Part shown: positions 1-9,418 of the stretch, in pieces
Numbering within the stretch: position 1 is the stretch's first letter
How the letters are laid out: the number at the start of each line of letters is the position of its first letter
Origin: an uncultured Pelagibacteraceae bacterium
Lineage (GTDB): Bacteria > Pseudomonadota > Alphaproteobacteria > Pelagibacterales > Pelagibacteraceae
Direction of reading: 5' to 3'
DNA length: 57,995 nucleotides
NCBI GenBank assembly: GCA_902597335.1
Contig: CACJXK010000009.1
Location: 1 to 57,995, forward strand
Translations under genes and position numbers: made by a program
Notes under the pieces: model-generated
The model's database searches: none
What the model was told of the DNA's origin: nothing
What the model saw: only the letters and a program-made list of their open reading frames with translations

Positions 1-792
1 ATAAACCTCATTAATTTCTTTTATGCTTGATCCATTTAGAATACTATTTTCGATTTCATCAATTTTCTTAAAAAATTCGTCGTTAAATTCTTCAATTTCA
101 ATCAAACTTAGAGGAGTTATTTTTGCATATGAAAAATCAATAAAGTCCATTTTTAAAATATCTTGATTGTTTTTAATGAAATCGTCTATTTCTGAATCTG
201 TTACAGTCTTATCATGAACTAAATCAAGGTCTAGAAATTCAATATCAATTTTTTTATTCTCATTTATAAAAATCTTATTTTTTAAAAAATGTGGAGACTT
301 AATTCCTCCACTTATATATTTAAATAAATTTTTCTTTAATTCTTGTTTTTTTAATGAATTTTCAAAACTTGATGCTGTAAGATTATTTTCTAATAAAAAT
401 TTTTCATATTTTACTCTTGAGAATTTATTGTTATCATCCAGTAAAATTGCATTAGATCTAATTTTATTTGCTAAGGCTTTCTCAGAAAGAGATACATTTA
501 ATTCTTTTATCTCCATTTCGATTAATTTCTCAGATATGAGTTCTGATAAAATTTGTTCTATTATATTATTATCTAAGTTTGCTTTAATAATATCATTTGT
601 AAGCCTAGACTCATTTATAAAGTTTACAAAATCCTTTGATGAAATTGCCTCATTATTAATCTTTGCAACATTGTTAGTATTACCTCCACTAAAGACACTC
701 CCCATTCCCCAAAATACAAATGGAATTATAATAATTCCAACAATAACACCTGCTATTTTTGAATTTGAAAAACTTCTTAATTTACTAATCAT
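1..792 (-). CDS. PpiD/SurA-type peptidyl-prolyl isomerase, N-terminal part (runs off the left edge)
   Basis: Reading the minus strand from the ATG at 792 gives 264 codons without a stop to the window edge, so the C-terminus lies outside. The protein starts MISKLRSFSNSKIAGVIVG and has one hydrophobic segment at about residues 12-32, then an N-in membrane-anchored periplasmic region. Residues about 40-160 match the SurA-N/PpiD chaperone fold by pattern (VAKINNEAISSKDFVNFIN, then EQILSELISEKLIEMEIKEL). PpiD-type proteins help fold exported proteins. The parvulin catalytic domain would follow beyond the edge and cannot be judged. The gene is divergent from tpiA with 61 bases between starts, the usual alphaproteobacterial arrangement. 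The plus-strand ORF over it is only a shadow. Confidence 0.8.
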   Translation of the reverse strand, partial: MISKLRSFSNSKIAGVIVGIIIIPFVFWGMGSVFSGGNTNNVAKINNEAISSKDFVNFINESRLTNDIIKANLDNNIIEQILSELISEKLIEMEIKELNVSLSEKALANKIRSNAILLDDNNKFSRVKYEKFLLENNLTASSFENSLKKQELKKNLFKYISGGIKSPHFLKNKIFINENKKIDIEFLDLDLVHDKTVTDSEIDDFIKNNQDILKMDFIDFSYAKITPLSLIEIEEFNDEFFKKIDEIENSILNGSSIKEINEVY

Positions 793-853
793 TTTATATA
801 TTCTTTATTTATTGATCTAAAAAAAAATAAACATATAAATTATATTAATCGGT

Positions 854-1600
854 ATGACAAATAATAATATTTATTTCATTGCTAACTGGAAGATGTTTGG
901 ATCAGTTGAATTAGTTAATTCATTAAATAATGTAATAAGTTATTCAAAAAAAAACAAACAGAAGGCTAAAATTGTATATTGCCCACCTTATACTTTGCTT
1001 AAATCTTTTATAGATAAAACTAAAAATTCGAACATTGAGATAGGAGCTCAGGACTGTCATATAAATTCAGACTATGGACCGCATACTGGAGCCATAAGTT
1101 CAAAAATGATTAAAGATTTAGGAGCGAAATTTGTTATAATCGGACATTCTGAGACAAGAGAAGAAAATGATAATAAAAAAATTAATTTAAAAATAAAATC
1201 TGCACTTAATAAAAAATTAAATGTTATTTTTTGTATAGGTGAAAAGTTAATTGATAAAAAAAAAAATAAAACTAAGTTTGTTTTAAAGAAACAATTACTT
1301 GAGGGACTAAAAAATTTAAATAAATTAAATAAAGTTATAATAGCATATGAACCTGTTTGGTCTATTGGCACAGGGATTATTCCAACAGAAAATAATCTAA
1401 TTAAAAATATTAAATTTATCAAAGACACACTGAAAAGATCAAAAAAATTTTTAAAATCAAAGGTTTTATATGGAGGCTCTGTTAACCCAAAAAATATTAA
1501 AAATTTAATGAGAATCGATAATATTGATGGTTTTTTGATAGGTGGAGCATCAACTAATGAAAAAATATTTATTGATATAATGAAAAAATCAATTATTTAG
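854..1600 (+). CDS. tpiA: Triosephosphate isomerase
   Basis: The 248-residue length is normal for the family. It interconverts dihydroxyacetone phosphate and glyceraldehyde-3-phosphate in the cytosol. Visible catalytic landmarks are NWKM near residue 11 (substrate Lys), IIGHSE near residue 95 (catalytic His), AYEPVWSIGTG near residue 165 (catalytic Glu and the start of loop 6) and YGGSV near 208 (phosphate binding). It heads a same-strand run with secG 5 bases downstream, then pyrG, kdsA and eno. An uninterrupted run of 11 A at about 1256-1266 encodes Lys and stays in frame, a useful contrast to the shorter poly-A tracts that break other genes in this window. Confidence 0.97.
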   Translation: MTNNNIYFIANWKMFGSVELVNSLNNVISYSKKNKQKAKIVYCPPYTLLKSFIDKTKNSNIEIGAQDCHINSDYGPHTGAISSKMIKDLGAKFVIIGHSETREENDNKKINLKIKSALNKKLNVIFCIGEKLIDKKKNKTKFVLKKQLLEGLKNLNKLNKVIIAYEPVWSIGTGIIPTENNLIKNIKFIKDTLKRSKKFLKSKVLYGGSVNPKNIKNLMRIDNIDGFLIGGASTNEKIFIDIMKKSII

Positions 1601-1605
1601 GCGTC

Positions 1606-1908
1606 GTGGAAAACATACTATTAATTATAAATATAATATTAGCTGCAATACTAGTTTTGCTTGTCTTATTGCAAAAATCAGAAGGTGGAGCCTTAGGTAT
1701 TGGTGTTTCTCAAGATAATTTTATGTTTTCAAGATCTGCTGGGAATTTCATGACCAAAGCAACAGCAATAGTTGCAACATTGTTTATAATTTGTAGTCTA
1801 GGTTTGACTATAATTTCAAGAGGAGATCTTCCATCAAATACGTCTGTAATTGATAAAATTGAAGAAAATGCAGATGATGCTCCAAAATTACCTGAAAACG
1901 ATAATTAA
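1606..1908 (+). CDS. secG: Protein-export membrane protein SecG
   Basis: A 100-residue protein with two membrane segments (about residues 3-23 and 52-72), separated by the SecG-type loop LQKSEGGALGIGVSQ and a short Arg-Ser-Ala-Gly stretch. SecG is the small subunit of the SecYEG translocon in the inner membrane. The start is a GTG at 1606; no better ATG precedes the first membrane segment. It begins 5 bases after tpiA stops and pyrG follows after 40 bases. The tpiA-secG-pyrG order is common in alphaproteobacteria. The acidic C-terminal tail has no recognised motif. Confidence 0.92.
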   Translation: MENILLIINIILAAILVLLVLLQKSEGGALGIGVSQDNFMFSRSAGNFMTKATAIVATLFIICSLGLTIISRGDLPSNTSVIDKIEENADDAPKLPENDN

Positions 1909-1948
1909 TACTTTTATTTTTATAATTCATTGGCTATAACATAATTCC

Positions 1949-3571
1949 ATGGCGCGATATATTTTTGTCACTGGCGGCGTGGTTTCATCACTTGGTAAAG
2001 GTTTGTCATCAGCATCACTTGGTTATTTACTTAGATCACAAGGTTATAAAGTCAGGATAAGAAAAATGGACCCTTATTTAAATGTTGATCCAGGCACAAT
2101 GAGTCCATTTCAACATGGTGAAGTTTTTGTAACTGACGATGGTGCTGAAACAGATTTAGATTTAGGACATTATGAAAGATTTACAGATATATCGGCTAAA
2201 CAATCTGATAACATCACAACAGGCAGAATATACAGCGACATAATCAAAAAAGAGAGAAGAGGTGGTTATCTAGGCAAAACAGTTCAAGTTATACCTCATG
2301 TAACAGATAGAATAAAAGAGTTTATTAAAAAAGATATTACAAATGAAGATTTTGTAATTTGTGAAATTGGAGGAACAGTAGGTGATATTGAAAGTTTACC
2401 ATTTTTAGAGGCCATAAGGCAATTTTCAAACGATAATGAAAGATCAAAATCTTTATTTATCCATCTAACTTTTGTTCCTTTTTTAAAATCATCAGATGAA
2501 ATTAAGACTAAGCCAACTCAACATTCAGTAAAAGAGTTAAGAAGTATAGGAATTCAACCCGATATTGTTATTTGCAGATCTCAACAATCTATTTCTTTAG
2601 ATCAAAGAAGAAAAATATCTTTATTTTGCAATGTAGATATTGACAATGTTATTGAAACAGTTGATGTAAAAACTATTTATGAGGCTCCAATAAGTTTTTT
2701 TAATCAAAAATTAGATAAGCAAGTAATAAAATTTTTTAAATTAAAATCAAAAAAAAGACCTAACTTGTTACCTTGGAAAAAAATAACCAATATAGTTCTT
2801 AACACTAATAAAACAGTTAACATTGCAATCATAGGAAAATATGTAAATCTAAAAGATGCTTACAAATCTCTTGATGAAGCTCTTACACACGGAGGAATTT
2901 ATAATAAAATTAAAGTAAACTTAGTAAGAATTGAGTCAGATAAGCTTAGATCAAATGAAATAAAGTCTAAATTAAAAAATATTTCAGGAATATTGATACC
3001 TGGCGGATTTGGCATGAGAGGAACTGAAGGAAAAATAGAAGCTATAAAATATGCGAGACAAAAAAAAATACCTTTTCTAGGAATTTGTTTTGGAATGCAA
3101 ATGGCAATGGTTGAATTTGCTAGAAATATTTTAAAAATAAAAAAAGCAGGATCTAGTGAATTAGATAAAAATTGCTTTCCTGTAGTTGGATTAATTGATC
3201 AGTGGAGCAAAGATGGAAAGGTAATTAAAGGTACCGACAAAAATCTTGGAGGAACAATGAGATTAGGACTTTATAAAGCTAAACTGAGAAATAATTCTGC
3301 CATAAAAAAAGTCTATAAATCTAATGTAATTAATGAGAGACATAGACATAGATATGAGGTCAATATTAACTTGATGCAGCAATTTGAAAAAAAAGGTTTG
3401 ATATTTTCTGGAGTTTCTCCAGATAATAAATTGCCAGAAATCATTGAATTAAAAAATCATCCATGGTTCATTGGTGTTCAATTTCATCCAGAATTTAAAT
3501 CTAGACCTTTAAATCCTCATCCACTATTCTCGTCATTTATTAAAGCTGCAAAATCATATAATGGAAAATAA
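1949..3571 (+). CDS. pyrG: CTP synthase
   Basis: The 540-residue length matches the family. It makes CTP from UTP, ATP and glutamine. The N-terminal synthetase domain (to about residue 265) opens with FVTGGVVSSLGKG, the P-loop-like ATP site, and carries ICEIGGTVGDIES near 140. The C-terminal class I glutamine amidotransferase domain has the oxyanion loop GGFGMRG, the nucleophile region LGICFGMQ with Cys near 378, and the partner FHPEF. All key residues look intact. The 3' end overlaps kdsA by 11 bases, suggesting coupled translation. Confidence 0.98.
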   Translation: MARYIFVTGGVVSSLGKGLSSASLGYLLRSQGYKVRIRKMDPYLNVDPGTMSPFQHGEVFVTDDGAETDLDLGHYERFTDISAKQSDNITTGRIYSDIIKKERRGGYLGKTVQVIPHVTDRIKEFIKKDITNEDFVICEIGGTVGDIESLPFLEAIRQFSNDNERSKSLFIHLTFVPFLKSSDEIKTKPTQHSVKELRSIGIQPDIVICRSQQSISLDQRRKISLFCNVDIDNVIETVDVKTIYEAPISFFNQKLDKQVIKFFKLKSKKRPNLLPWKKITNIVLNTNKTVNIAIIGKYVNLKDAYKSLDEALTHGGIYNKIKVNLVRIESDKLRSNEIKSKLKNISGILIPGGFGMRGTEGKIEAIKYARQKKIPFLGICFGMQMAMVEFARNILKIKKAGSSELDKNCFPVVGLIDQWSKDGKVIKGTDKNLGGTMRLGLYKAKLRNNSAIKKVYKSNVINERHRHRYEVNINLMQQFEKKGLIFSGVSPDNKLPEIIELKNHPWFIGVQFHPEFKSRPLNPHPLFSSFIKAAKSYNGK

Positions 3572-4385
3572 AGTAATTAATTGTAACGGAATAGAAATTT
3601 CAAACAAAAATAAAATTTGTTTAATATCAGGACCTTGTCAACTTGAAACAGAGCAACATGCTTTAGATATGGTGGGAAAAATTAAAGAGATAACAATAAA
3701 ATATAATATTGGTTTTATTTATAAAACTTCATTTGATAAGGCAAACAGAACAAGTCTTAAAGGTAAACGTGGAGCAGGATTAGATAATTCATTGCCTGTA
3801 TTTGATAGAATTAAAAAAGAGACAAAAGTACCAGTTCTGACTGACATACATAATCAAGAACAATGTTCTATAGTTGCACCTCATGTGGACGTGCTTCAAA
3901 TACCTGCTTTTCTGTGTAGACAAACAGACTTGTTAATTGCAGCAGCTAAAACAAATAAAATTATTAATGTAAAGAAAGGGCAGTTTCTTGCTCCGTGGGA
4001 TATGATCAATGTAACAAAAAAAATTTCAGAGAGTGGAAATGATAATATTTTAGTCACGGAGCGAGGTGCTAGCTTTGGCTATAATACATTAGTATCTGAT
4101 ATGAGATCTATTCCAATTATGGCCAAGAATGGTTATCCAGTAGTTTTTGATGGTACTCATTCAGTTCAACAGCCTGGTGGTCTAGGTGAAAAAAGTGGTG
4201 GTCAAAGAGAGTTTGTTGAATATCTATCGAGAGCAGCTACTGCCGTAGGCATAGCAGCTATTTTTTTAGAAACGCATCAAGACCCCGATAATGCTCCATC
4301 AGATGGTCCTAATATGGTGCCTTTAAACAAATTAGACGAGCTAATTAATCAAATTGTGGAAATTGATAATTTAGTTAAAAAATAA
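3561..4385 (+). CDS. kdsA: 3-deoxy-8-phosphooctulonate (KDO-8-P) synthase
   Basis: A 274-residue aldolase-type protein. It condenses phosphoenolpyruvate with arabinose-5-phosphate, the entry to the KDO sugar of lipopolysaccharide. Recognisable family segments are ISGPCQLE near residue 22, YKTSFDKANRTS near 55, VLTDIH near 95, KKGQFLAPWDM near 135 and FDGTHSVQQPGG near 195. Its presence implies that the organism builds an LPS core. It starts inside the last codons of pyrG and ends 3 bases before eno, so it is part of one tight transcription unit. Confidence 0.96.
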   Translation: MENKVINCNGIEISNKNKICLISGPCQLETEQHALDMVGKIKEITIKYNIGFIYKTSFDKANRTSLKGKRGAGLDNSLPVFDRIKKETKVPVLTDIHNQEQCSIVAPHVDVLQIPAFLCRQTDLLIAAAKTNKIINVKKGQFLAPWDMINVTKKISESGNDNILVTERGASFGYNTLVSDMRSIPIMAKNGYPVVFDGTHSVQQPGGLGEKSGGQREFVEYLSRAATAVGIAAIFLETHQDPDNAPSDGPNMVPLNKLDELINQIVEIDNLVKK

Positions 4386-4388
4386 TAA

Positions 4389-5648
4389 ATGAATAAAATC
4401 AAACAAGTCGTTGCAAGACAGGTATATGACAGTAGAGGAAATCCTACTATCGAGGCAGAAGTGTTTTCTAATAATTTTAGTGCATCTGCAATATGTCCAT
4501 CAGGCGCATCAACCGGTACGTTTGAAGCTTATGAAAAAAGGGATAAAACAAATAAAAAATATTTAGGAAAAAGTGTTTTAATACCAGTTTCAACTGTAAA
4601 TAAATTAATTTCAAAAAAATTAAAAAATCAAAATATTCATGATCAAGAGAGAATAGATAGTATTCTTATCAAATTAGATGGCACTAAACAAAAAACTAAA
4701 TTAGGCGCTAACACAATATTAGCTGTTTCAATGGCGGTAAAAAAACTGTCTGCAAAAGTAAAAAAAATACCATTATATAAAAATTTTATAGTCAAAAAAA
4801 ATTTTAAGCTTCCTTTTCCATTAATGAATATTATTAATGGTGGAGCTCATGCAGATAATGGTCTTAGAATTCAAGAGTTTATGATTAGACCTGATAAAGC
4901 AAGATCTTTTAACGAAGCTGTTAGAATGTGTTTCTTAGTGATTAATAATTTAAAGTTATTATTAAAAAAAGCTGGCCATTCTACTAATGTTGGTGATGAA
5001 GGAGGGTTTGCACCAATGATAAGTGACAATGAAAGTGCACTCAAACTGATTGTTAAAGCAATTAAAAAATCTGGTTTCAAAAATGGAAAAGATGTATCTA
5101 TTTGTTTAGATGTGGCAGCAAATGAATTAATAAAAAAATCAAAGTACTCAATTCATTCTAAAAAATACATTAGCGTTGATAATTCAATAAATAAATATTT
5201 AAATATAATTAAAAAATATCATATTAAGTCAATAGAAGATCCGTTCGGTGAAGATGATTGGAAAGCTTGGACTAAATTTTTAAAGAAATCTAAAAATAAA
5301 ACACAAATTGTAGGAGATGATCTTTTTGTAACTAATCTTGAAAGATTAAAAATAGGTTTTCTAAATTTATCAGCAAATAGTATTTTGATAAAATTGAATC
5401 AAATTGGAACTGTTACAGAAACTTTAGAAGTAATTAAATTTGCACAATTAATAGGTTATAAAACGATAATTTCTCATAGATCTGGAGACACTGAGGATAC
5501 GTTTATTGCAGATTTGGCCGTTGGTACAAATTCAAATCAAATCAAAACTGGTTCATTGGCAAGATCAGAGAGAATAGCCAAATACAATCAATTAATACGT
5601 ATTGAAGAAGACCTTGGTAGATCTGCAAAAATGAATAAAATTAATTAA
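4389..5648 (+). CDS. eno: Enolase
   Basis: At 419 residues it is slightly shorter than the usual 425-430. It converts 2-phosphoglycerate to phosphoenolpyruvate. Family landmarks are RQVYDSRGNPT at the N-terminus, NIINGGAHADNG near 150 (catalytic His), the acid pair in NVGDEGGFAP near 200, metal ligands in SIEDPFGEDDW and VGDDLFVTN, and the substrate-lid segment SHRSGDTED near 360. The stop codon overlaps the ATG of ftsB by one base (TAATG), which suggests translational coupling. Confidence 0.97.
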   Translation: MNKIKQVVARQVYDSRGNPTIEAEVFSNNFSASAICPSGASTGTFEAYEKRDKTNKKYLGKSVLIPVSTVNKLISKKLKNQNIHDQERIDSILIKLDGTKQKTKLGANTILAVSMAVKKLSAKVKKIPLYKNFIVKKNFKLPFPLMNIINGGAHADNGLRIQEFMIRPDKARSFNEAVRMCFLVINNLKLLLKKAGHSTNVGDEGGFAPMISDNESALKLIVKAIKKSGFKNGKDVSICLDVAANELIKKSKYSIHSKKYISVDNSINKYLNIIKKYHIKSIEDPFGEDDWKAWTKFLKKSKNKTQIVGDDLFVTNLERLKIGFLNLSANSILIKLNQIGTVTETLEVIKFAQLIGYKTIISHRSGDTEDTFIADLAVGTNSNQIKTGSLARSERIAKYNQLIRIEEDLGRSAKMNKIN

Positions 5649-5956
5649 TGTTAGATAAGTTAAAAAAAAATTATTTTATTTTAATTATTACTTTCCTTTT
5701 TATTTACTTCTTCTTTAATTTGCTAGATGGAGAAAGAGGATTAATTTCATATATGGAAAAGAAAGAAGTTTATGAACAACTCAAAAATGATCAAAATGTT
5801 TTAACAAATAAAATAGCAGATTTAGAGCATAAAAATTCACTATTAACTGAAAATATTGATTTAGATTTCATAGAAATATTAATTAGAGAAAAGTTTTTAT
5901 TTGGAAAAGCGGGAGAGACTACCTATATAATTAAGCATAATGGAAATAAAAAATAG
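5648..5956 (+). CDS. ftsB: FtsB/DivIC-type cell-division protein
   Basis: A 102-residue bitopic protein. A short basic N-terminus is followed by one membrane segment (about residues 9-25), a GERGLISY motif, and a predicted coiled coil (about residues 35-70, rich in Leu/Ile/Lys/Glu). The pattern [18 protein letters not shown] at the end is typical of the septum initiator family (PF04977). FtsB bridges FtsL and FtsQ in the divisome. Its 3' end overlaps lipA by 17 bases in another frame. In many alphaproteobacteria pdhABC-lpd follows this gene; here lipA does. Confidence 0.85.
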   Translation: MLDKLKKNYFILIITFLFIYFFFNLLDGERGLISYMEKKEVYEQLKNDQNVLTNKIADLEHKNSLLTENIDLDFIEILIREKFLFGKAGETTYIIKHNGNKK

Positions 5957-6872
5957 ACCAAGACATCCTGAAAAAGTTAATAAACCGATTAATCCTCTAA
6001 AAAAGAAACCTGATTGGATAAGATCAAAGCTATTGAATAGTAAAGAATTTTTTTTAACCAAGACTGTTGTTAATAAGGATAATCTAGTAACAGTTTGCCA
6101 GGAAGCAAACTGCCCCAATATAACTGAATGTTGGAGCAAAAGACATGCAACTTTAATGATAATGGGCGATACATGCACAAGAGCCTGCGCTTTTTGTGAT
6201 GTAAAGACTGGCAAACCAGAAAAGCTTGATGAATTTGAGCCTTTTAAAATTGCAAATGCAGTAAATAAATTGAACCTAAGGCATGTAGTAATAACTTCAG
6301 TAGATAGAGACGACCTTTCTGATGGAGGTTCAAATCATTTCCATGATGTTATTGTGGCAACAAGAAAAAAAAATCCAAACACAACAATTGAAGTCCTTAC
6401 ACCTGATTTTTTAAGAAAAGGCGAGGCTTATAAAAGAGTGTTAGAGGCAAATCCTGATGTGTTTAACCACAACATTGAAACTGTACCTAGTCTTTATGTT
6501 AAAGTGAGACCTGGGGCTAGATATTTTGGATCATTAGAGCTTTTAAAAAATTCAAAAAAATTTAATGAAAATGTTTTTACAAAGTCAGGAATAATGGTTG
6601 GGTTTGGAGAAACAAAAGATGAAATAATTCAAGTCATGGATGACTTAATATCAGCAGAGGTTGATTTTTTAACAATTGGTCAATACTTACAACCCTCCGT
6701 TAAACATTTTCCTTTGAAAAGATATTATCATCCAGATGAGTTTAAAGAATTAGAAAAAATAGCCAAAGCCAAAGGATTTTTGTTGGTATCTTCTTCTCCA
6801 CTGACTAGATCATCCTATCATGCAGATGAAGATTTTAATAAATTAAAAAATAATCAAAAAAATATTAATTAA
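5940..6872 (+). CDS. lipA: Lipoyl synthase
   Basis: A 310-residue radical-SAM enzyme that inserts two sulfurs into octanoyl groups on E2 and H-proteins. The auxiliary cluster Cys residues sit in [14 protein letters not shown] (about residues 54-67). The radical-SAM CX3CX2C motif is [13 protein letters not shown] (about residues 80-92). The N-terminus RHPEKVNKP and the C-terminal [13 protein letters not shown] are family hallmarks, including the conserved RSSYHA that supplies a cluster Ser. The ATG at 5940 lies inside ftsB. The stop overlaps the next start by one base (TAATG). Confidence 0.96.
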   Translation: MEIKNRPRHPEKVNKPINPLKKKPDWIRSKLLNSKEFFLTKTVVNKDNLVTVCQEANCPNITECWSKRHATLMIMGDTCTRACAFCDVKTGKPEKLDEFEPFKIANAVNKLNLRHVVITSVDRDDLSDGGSNHFHDVIVATRKKNPNTTIEVLTPDFLRKGEAYKRVLEANPDVFNHNIETVPSLYVKVRPGARYFGSLELLKNSKKFNENVFTKSGIMVGFGETKDEIIQVMDDLISAEVDFLTIGQYLQPSVKHFPLKRYYHPDEFKELEKIAKAKGFLLVSSSPLTRSSYHADEDFNKLKNNQKNIN

Positions 6873-7309
6873 TGCCAAAAGCATCAGTTAAGAGATTAAT
6901 TGATAATAAAAAAGATAAGCTTATTGACTTTGTTCTAGATATTGAAAAATATCCAGAGTTCGTTCCATTTTGTAAAGGATCAAAAGTATTTGAACGAAAA
7001 AAAGTTGGAGATTTAACACTTATTGTTGCTGATCTAACAATAGGAAAAGGTCCTTTTGTTGATACTTATAAAAGTGACGTTAAATTTAACAAAAAAGATG
7101 ACACAATCTTTGTTACCAATATTGATGGACCATTAAATTATTTAGAAAATAATTGGAAATTCGTTGAAAAAGGAGAGTTAACTGAAGTTACATTCGATGT
7201 TGATTTTGAAATAAAAAATAAATTTTTAAATATTCTTATGACAAAATCTTTTCAATTTGGTCTAGACAAAATAGCTGATGCTTTTCAAAAAAGAGCAGAA
7301 AGTTTATAA
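6872..7309 (+). CDS. Coq10/RatA-type START-domain protein (ubiquinone-binding)
   Basis: A 145-residue SRPBCC/START-like protein. The N-terminal part contains VLDIEKYPEFVPFCKGSKV, the hallmark of the Coq10/polyketide-cyclase family, and the C-terminus closes with the helix segment FQFGLDKIADAFQKRAESL. By family knowledge such proteins bind ubiquinone or a similar lipid and support respiration. In bacteria they are also annotated RatA, a proposed ribosome-association toxin. The setting, directly after lipA with a one-base overlap, fits the respiratory role and is conserved in alphaproteobacteria. It converges with pncC, 12 bases away. Confidence 0.85.
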   Translation: MPKASVKRLIDNKKDKLIDFVLDIEKYPEFVPFCKGSKVFERKKVGDLTLIVADLTIGKGPFVDTYKSDVKFNKKDDTIFVTNIDGPLNYLENNWKFVEKGELTEVTFDVDFEIKNKFLNILMTKSFQFGLDKIADAFQKRAESL

Positions 7310-7321
7310 TATTTAAAATTA

Positions 7322-7792
7322 TTAAACAGTATTCAAGATCATTTTAAGAATTTCATTTACAGTAGCCTTTTGAATTCTAATTCTATTTTTGTTTTTAAAT
7401 AAATATTTCTTGATTCTTATTTTGCTTCCCTTTTTAAAGCCAATATAAACTAGTCCAACTGGTTTTTCCTTAGTTCCCCCATCTGGCCCTGCAATACCTG
7501 TGATCGAGATCGATATATTTGATTTACTAATTTTGCTTAAATTTTTTACCATTGATAGACAAGTTTCATAACTGACAGCTCCGTATTTCGTAATAGTTTT
7601 TTTTGGTACTTTTAGTAATTTTACTTTTGCATTATTTGAATAAGTGATTAATCCCATATTAAAAACTTTAGATGATCCACTAATTGAGGTTATTGTACTT
7701 GCTAAAAGTCCACCAGTACATGACTCAGCAAATGAGACTGAAAGTTTTTTTTTAGTTAATATTCTTAGGACTTTTGAAGATAAATCATTCAT
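7322..7792 (-). CDS. pncC: Nicotinamide-nucleotide amidase, CinA C-terminal domain
   Basis: A stand-alone CinA-C domain of 156 residues, deamidating NMN to nicotinate mononucleotide for NAD recycling. Motifs are SFAESCTGGLLAS near residue 20, VFNMGLITYSN near 45, SITGIAGPDGG near 105 and KPVGLVYIGF after it. I chose the ATG at 7792 (MNDLSSKVLRI): the reading frame extends 18 codons further upstream, but that part lies inside pgpA and looks non-native (Cys-rich). With this start, the pgpA stop and the pncC start overlap by 4 bases (ATGA). The N-terminal molybdopterin-like domain of full-length CinA is absent, as is common. Confidence 0.88.
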   Translation of the reverse strand: MNDLSSKVLRILTKKKLSVSFAESCTGGLLASTITSISGSSKVFNMGLITYSNNAKVKLLKVPKKTITKYGAVSYETCLSMVKNLSKISKSNISISITGIAGPDGGTKEKPVGLVYIGFKKGSKIRIKKYLFKNKNRIRIQKATVNEILKMILNTV

Positions 7793-8283
7793 GAAGTAAT
7801 AATCATATAAAATACGAGAATAGCAACAACATACAAGCCTGCACAAACATCATCCATTATAACACCAAAGCTATTTTTGAAATTTTTATCGTAATAGCTC
7901 ACAGGGTAAGGTTTTGCGATATCAAAAATTCTAAATAAAATAAACATTATGAAATAAAATGTAAGTACTCTAGAAGGATTTGTTGGTTCATTGTGGGCTA
8001 TTTCGTAAAGACATATTGGTATCGATTGACCAATAAACTCATCAATAACAACTTGTTTTGGATCTTTATTTGTTAAGTCTTTAATAAATAAATTTACTGC
8101 AAATAGTGAGATTACAAAAATACCAACTAAAAAAAATAAAAATACATCAGCAGGAACTGAGAGTATATGAAATAAAATATATAAAAAAATTACTGTAATT
8201 AAGGAAGCATAACTACCAGGTATTTTTGGCAATTTACCAATACCAAACATTGTAACAAATGTTGAATTAATGATTTTAAGCAT
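7789..8283 (-). CDS. pgpA: Phosphatidylglycerophosphatase A
   Basis: A 164-residue integral membrane protein. It dephosphorylates phosphatidylglycerophosphate to phosphatidylglycerol. The family signature is visible: FGIGKLPKIPGSYASL at the N-terminus, VIDEFIGQSIPI near residue 80, FRIFDIAKPYPVSYYDK near 118 and the acidic MDDVCAGLY near 143 that completes the Mg site. About four membrane segments can be seen. It overlaps ispDF upstream by 8 bases and pncC downstream by 4, so the three minus-strand genes form one coupled unit. Confidence 0.93.
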   Translation of the reverse strand: MLKIINSTFVTMFGIGKLPKIPGSYASLITVIFLYILFHILSVPADVFLFFLVGIFVISLFAVNLFIKDLTNKDPKQVVIDEFIGQSIPICLYEIAHNEPTNPSRVLTFYFIMFILFRIFDIAKPYPVSYYDKNFKNSFGVIMDDVCAGLYVVAILVFYMIITS

Positions 8284-9382
8284 AATAATTTAATGAAACA
8301 ATTGTTTCACAAGCTATTGCCTTTTCCTTTCCAATTAAACCCAATTTTTCAACCGTTTTACCTTTTAGATTTATTTGATCTTTACTTATATTTAACAAAT
8401 TTGATAACGATGTAATAATTTTATTCCTGTATTTTGAAACTTTAGGTTTTTCACATATCAAATTTATATCAATATTATTTATAAAAAATCTATTTTTGTC
8501 TAAAATTTTTAAAATTGGTAATAGCATATTAGGTGATCTTATATTTTTAAACTTCATTTTATTGCTTGGGTAAATTGATCCAATATCTTTTTTTCTCATT
8601 GCACCAAGTAGTCCATCGATTATCGCATGTAAAATAACATCACCATCTGAATGACCCTTAAGACCTGAATGGAATGGAATTTTTATACCACCAAGGTATA
8701 ATTTTTTATTTTTGATTAATCTATGAATATCAAATCCTATACCATAAAAATTTCTAACAATTATTTTTTTTAAGTCTGATTTTGTGGTTATTTTAAAATT
8801 ATTATTTTCACCTTTAATAAATTTAACTTTTTGATTGTTGTTTATAAATATAGAAGCTTCATCGGTAACTTTTTCATTGTTCGTTTTGCATAGATTATAT
8901 AGGCTCTTAAAATCAAAACATTGTGGTGTCTGGGTAAATAGCAAATTATCTCTGACTAAATTTTTTATTTTATTTTTAACTTTATATTTTGACGAGTTTT
9001 CTGTTTTCAAAAAAGGTACAACAGCTTTATTGTTTTTTAAATTCGAATGAAGTCTCTTTAATAATTTAATTGAAAAATTTGGCCGCGCCGCATCATGTAT
9101 AAAAACATTTTTATAATTTTTATTTTTTATGAAATTAATTGCGTTTTTTGATGATTGATATCTTTCCTTTCCACCCTTAATTATTTTTATAGATTTATTT
9201 CTAATATTTCTAATTGGAGAATTTGAAACAATTATTATTGACTTGAAAAGTCTAGACTTTAGAGCTTTATCTACAGAATGCATAAATAAGGGTTTATTTA
9301 TAAAATTTGTAAATTGTTTTGGCTTTTTTGATTTAAATCTCTTACCTTTACCAGCAGCTAGTAGTATAAAACAATTACTCAT
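8276..9382 (-). CDS. ispDF: Bifunctional MEP cytidylyltransferase / MEcPP synthase (IspD-IspF fusion)
   Basis: A 368-residue fusion carrying two non-consecutive steps of the methylerythritol-phosphate isoprenoid pathway. The IspD half (about residues 1-205) starts with ILLAAGKGKRFKSKKPKQF, the CTP-binding loop, and has FIHDAARPNF near 93. The IspF half starts at GIGFDIHRL (Asp and His metal ligands) and continues LGGIKIPFHSGLKGHSDGDV with the third His ligand. The fusion is typical of alphaproteobacteria. It is divergent from ntrY with only 36 bases between starts, so the two promoters must share that space or lie inside genes. Confidence 0.95.
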   Translation of the reverse strand: MSNCFILLAAGKGKRFKSKKPKQFTNFINKPLFMHSVDKALKSRLFKSIIIVSNSPIRNIRNKSIKIIKGGKERYQSSKNAINFIKNKNYKNVFIHDAARPNFSIKLLKRLHSNLKNNKAVVPFLKTENSSKYKVKNKIKNLVRDNLLFTQTPQCFDFKSLYNLCKTNNEKVTDEASIFINNNQKVKFIKGENNNFKITTKSDLKKIIVRNFYGIGFDIHRLIKNKKLYLGGIKIPFHSGLKGHSDGDVILHAIIDGLLGAMRKKDIGSIYPSNKMKFKNIRSPNMLLPILKILDKNRFFINNIDINLICEKPKVSKYRNKIITSLSNLLNISKDQINLKGKTVEKLGLIGKEKAIACETIVSLNYYA

Positions 9383-9418
9383 GAATATAATAAATTTTTT
9401 GTAATATATTTTTAAATT

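Noticed and set aside
428..820. Plus-strand 130-codon frame at the left end
   Set aside because: It mirrors the PpiD-type gene on the minus strand, which has a recognisable membrane anchor and SurA-N region; the plus frame has no family pattern.
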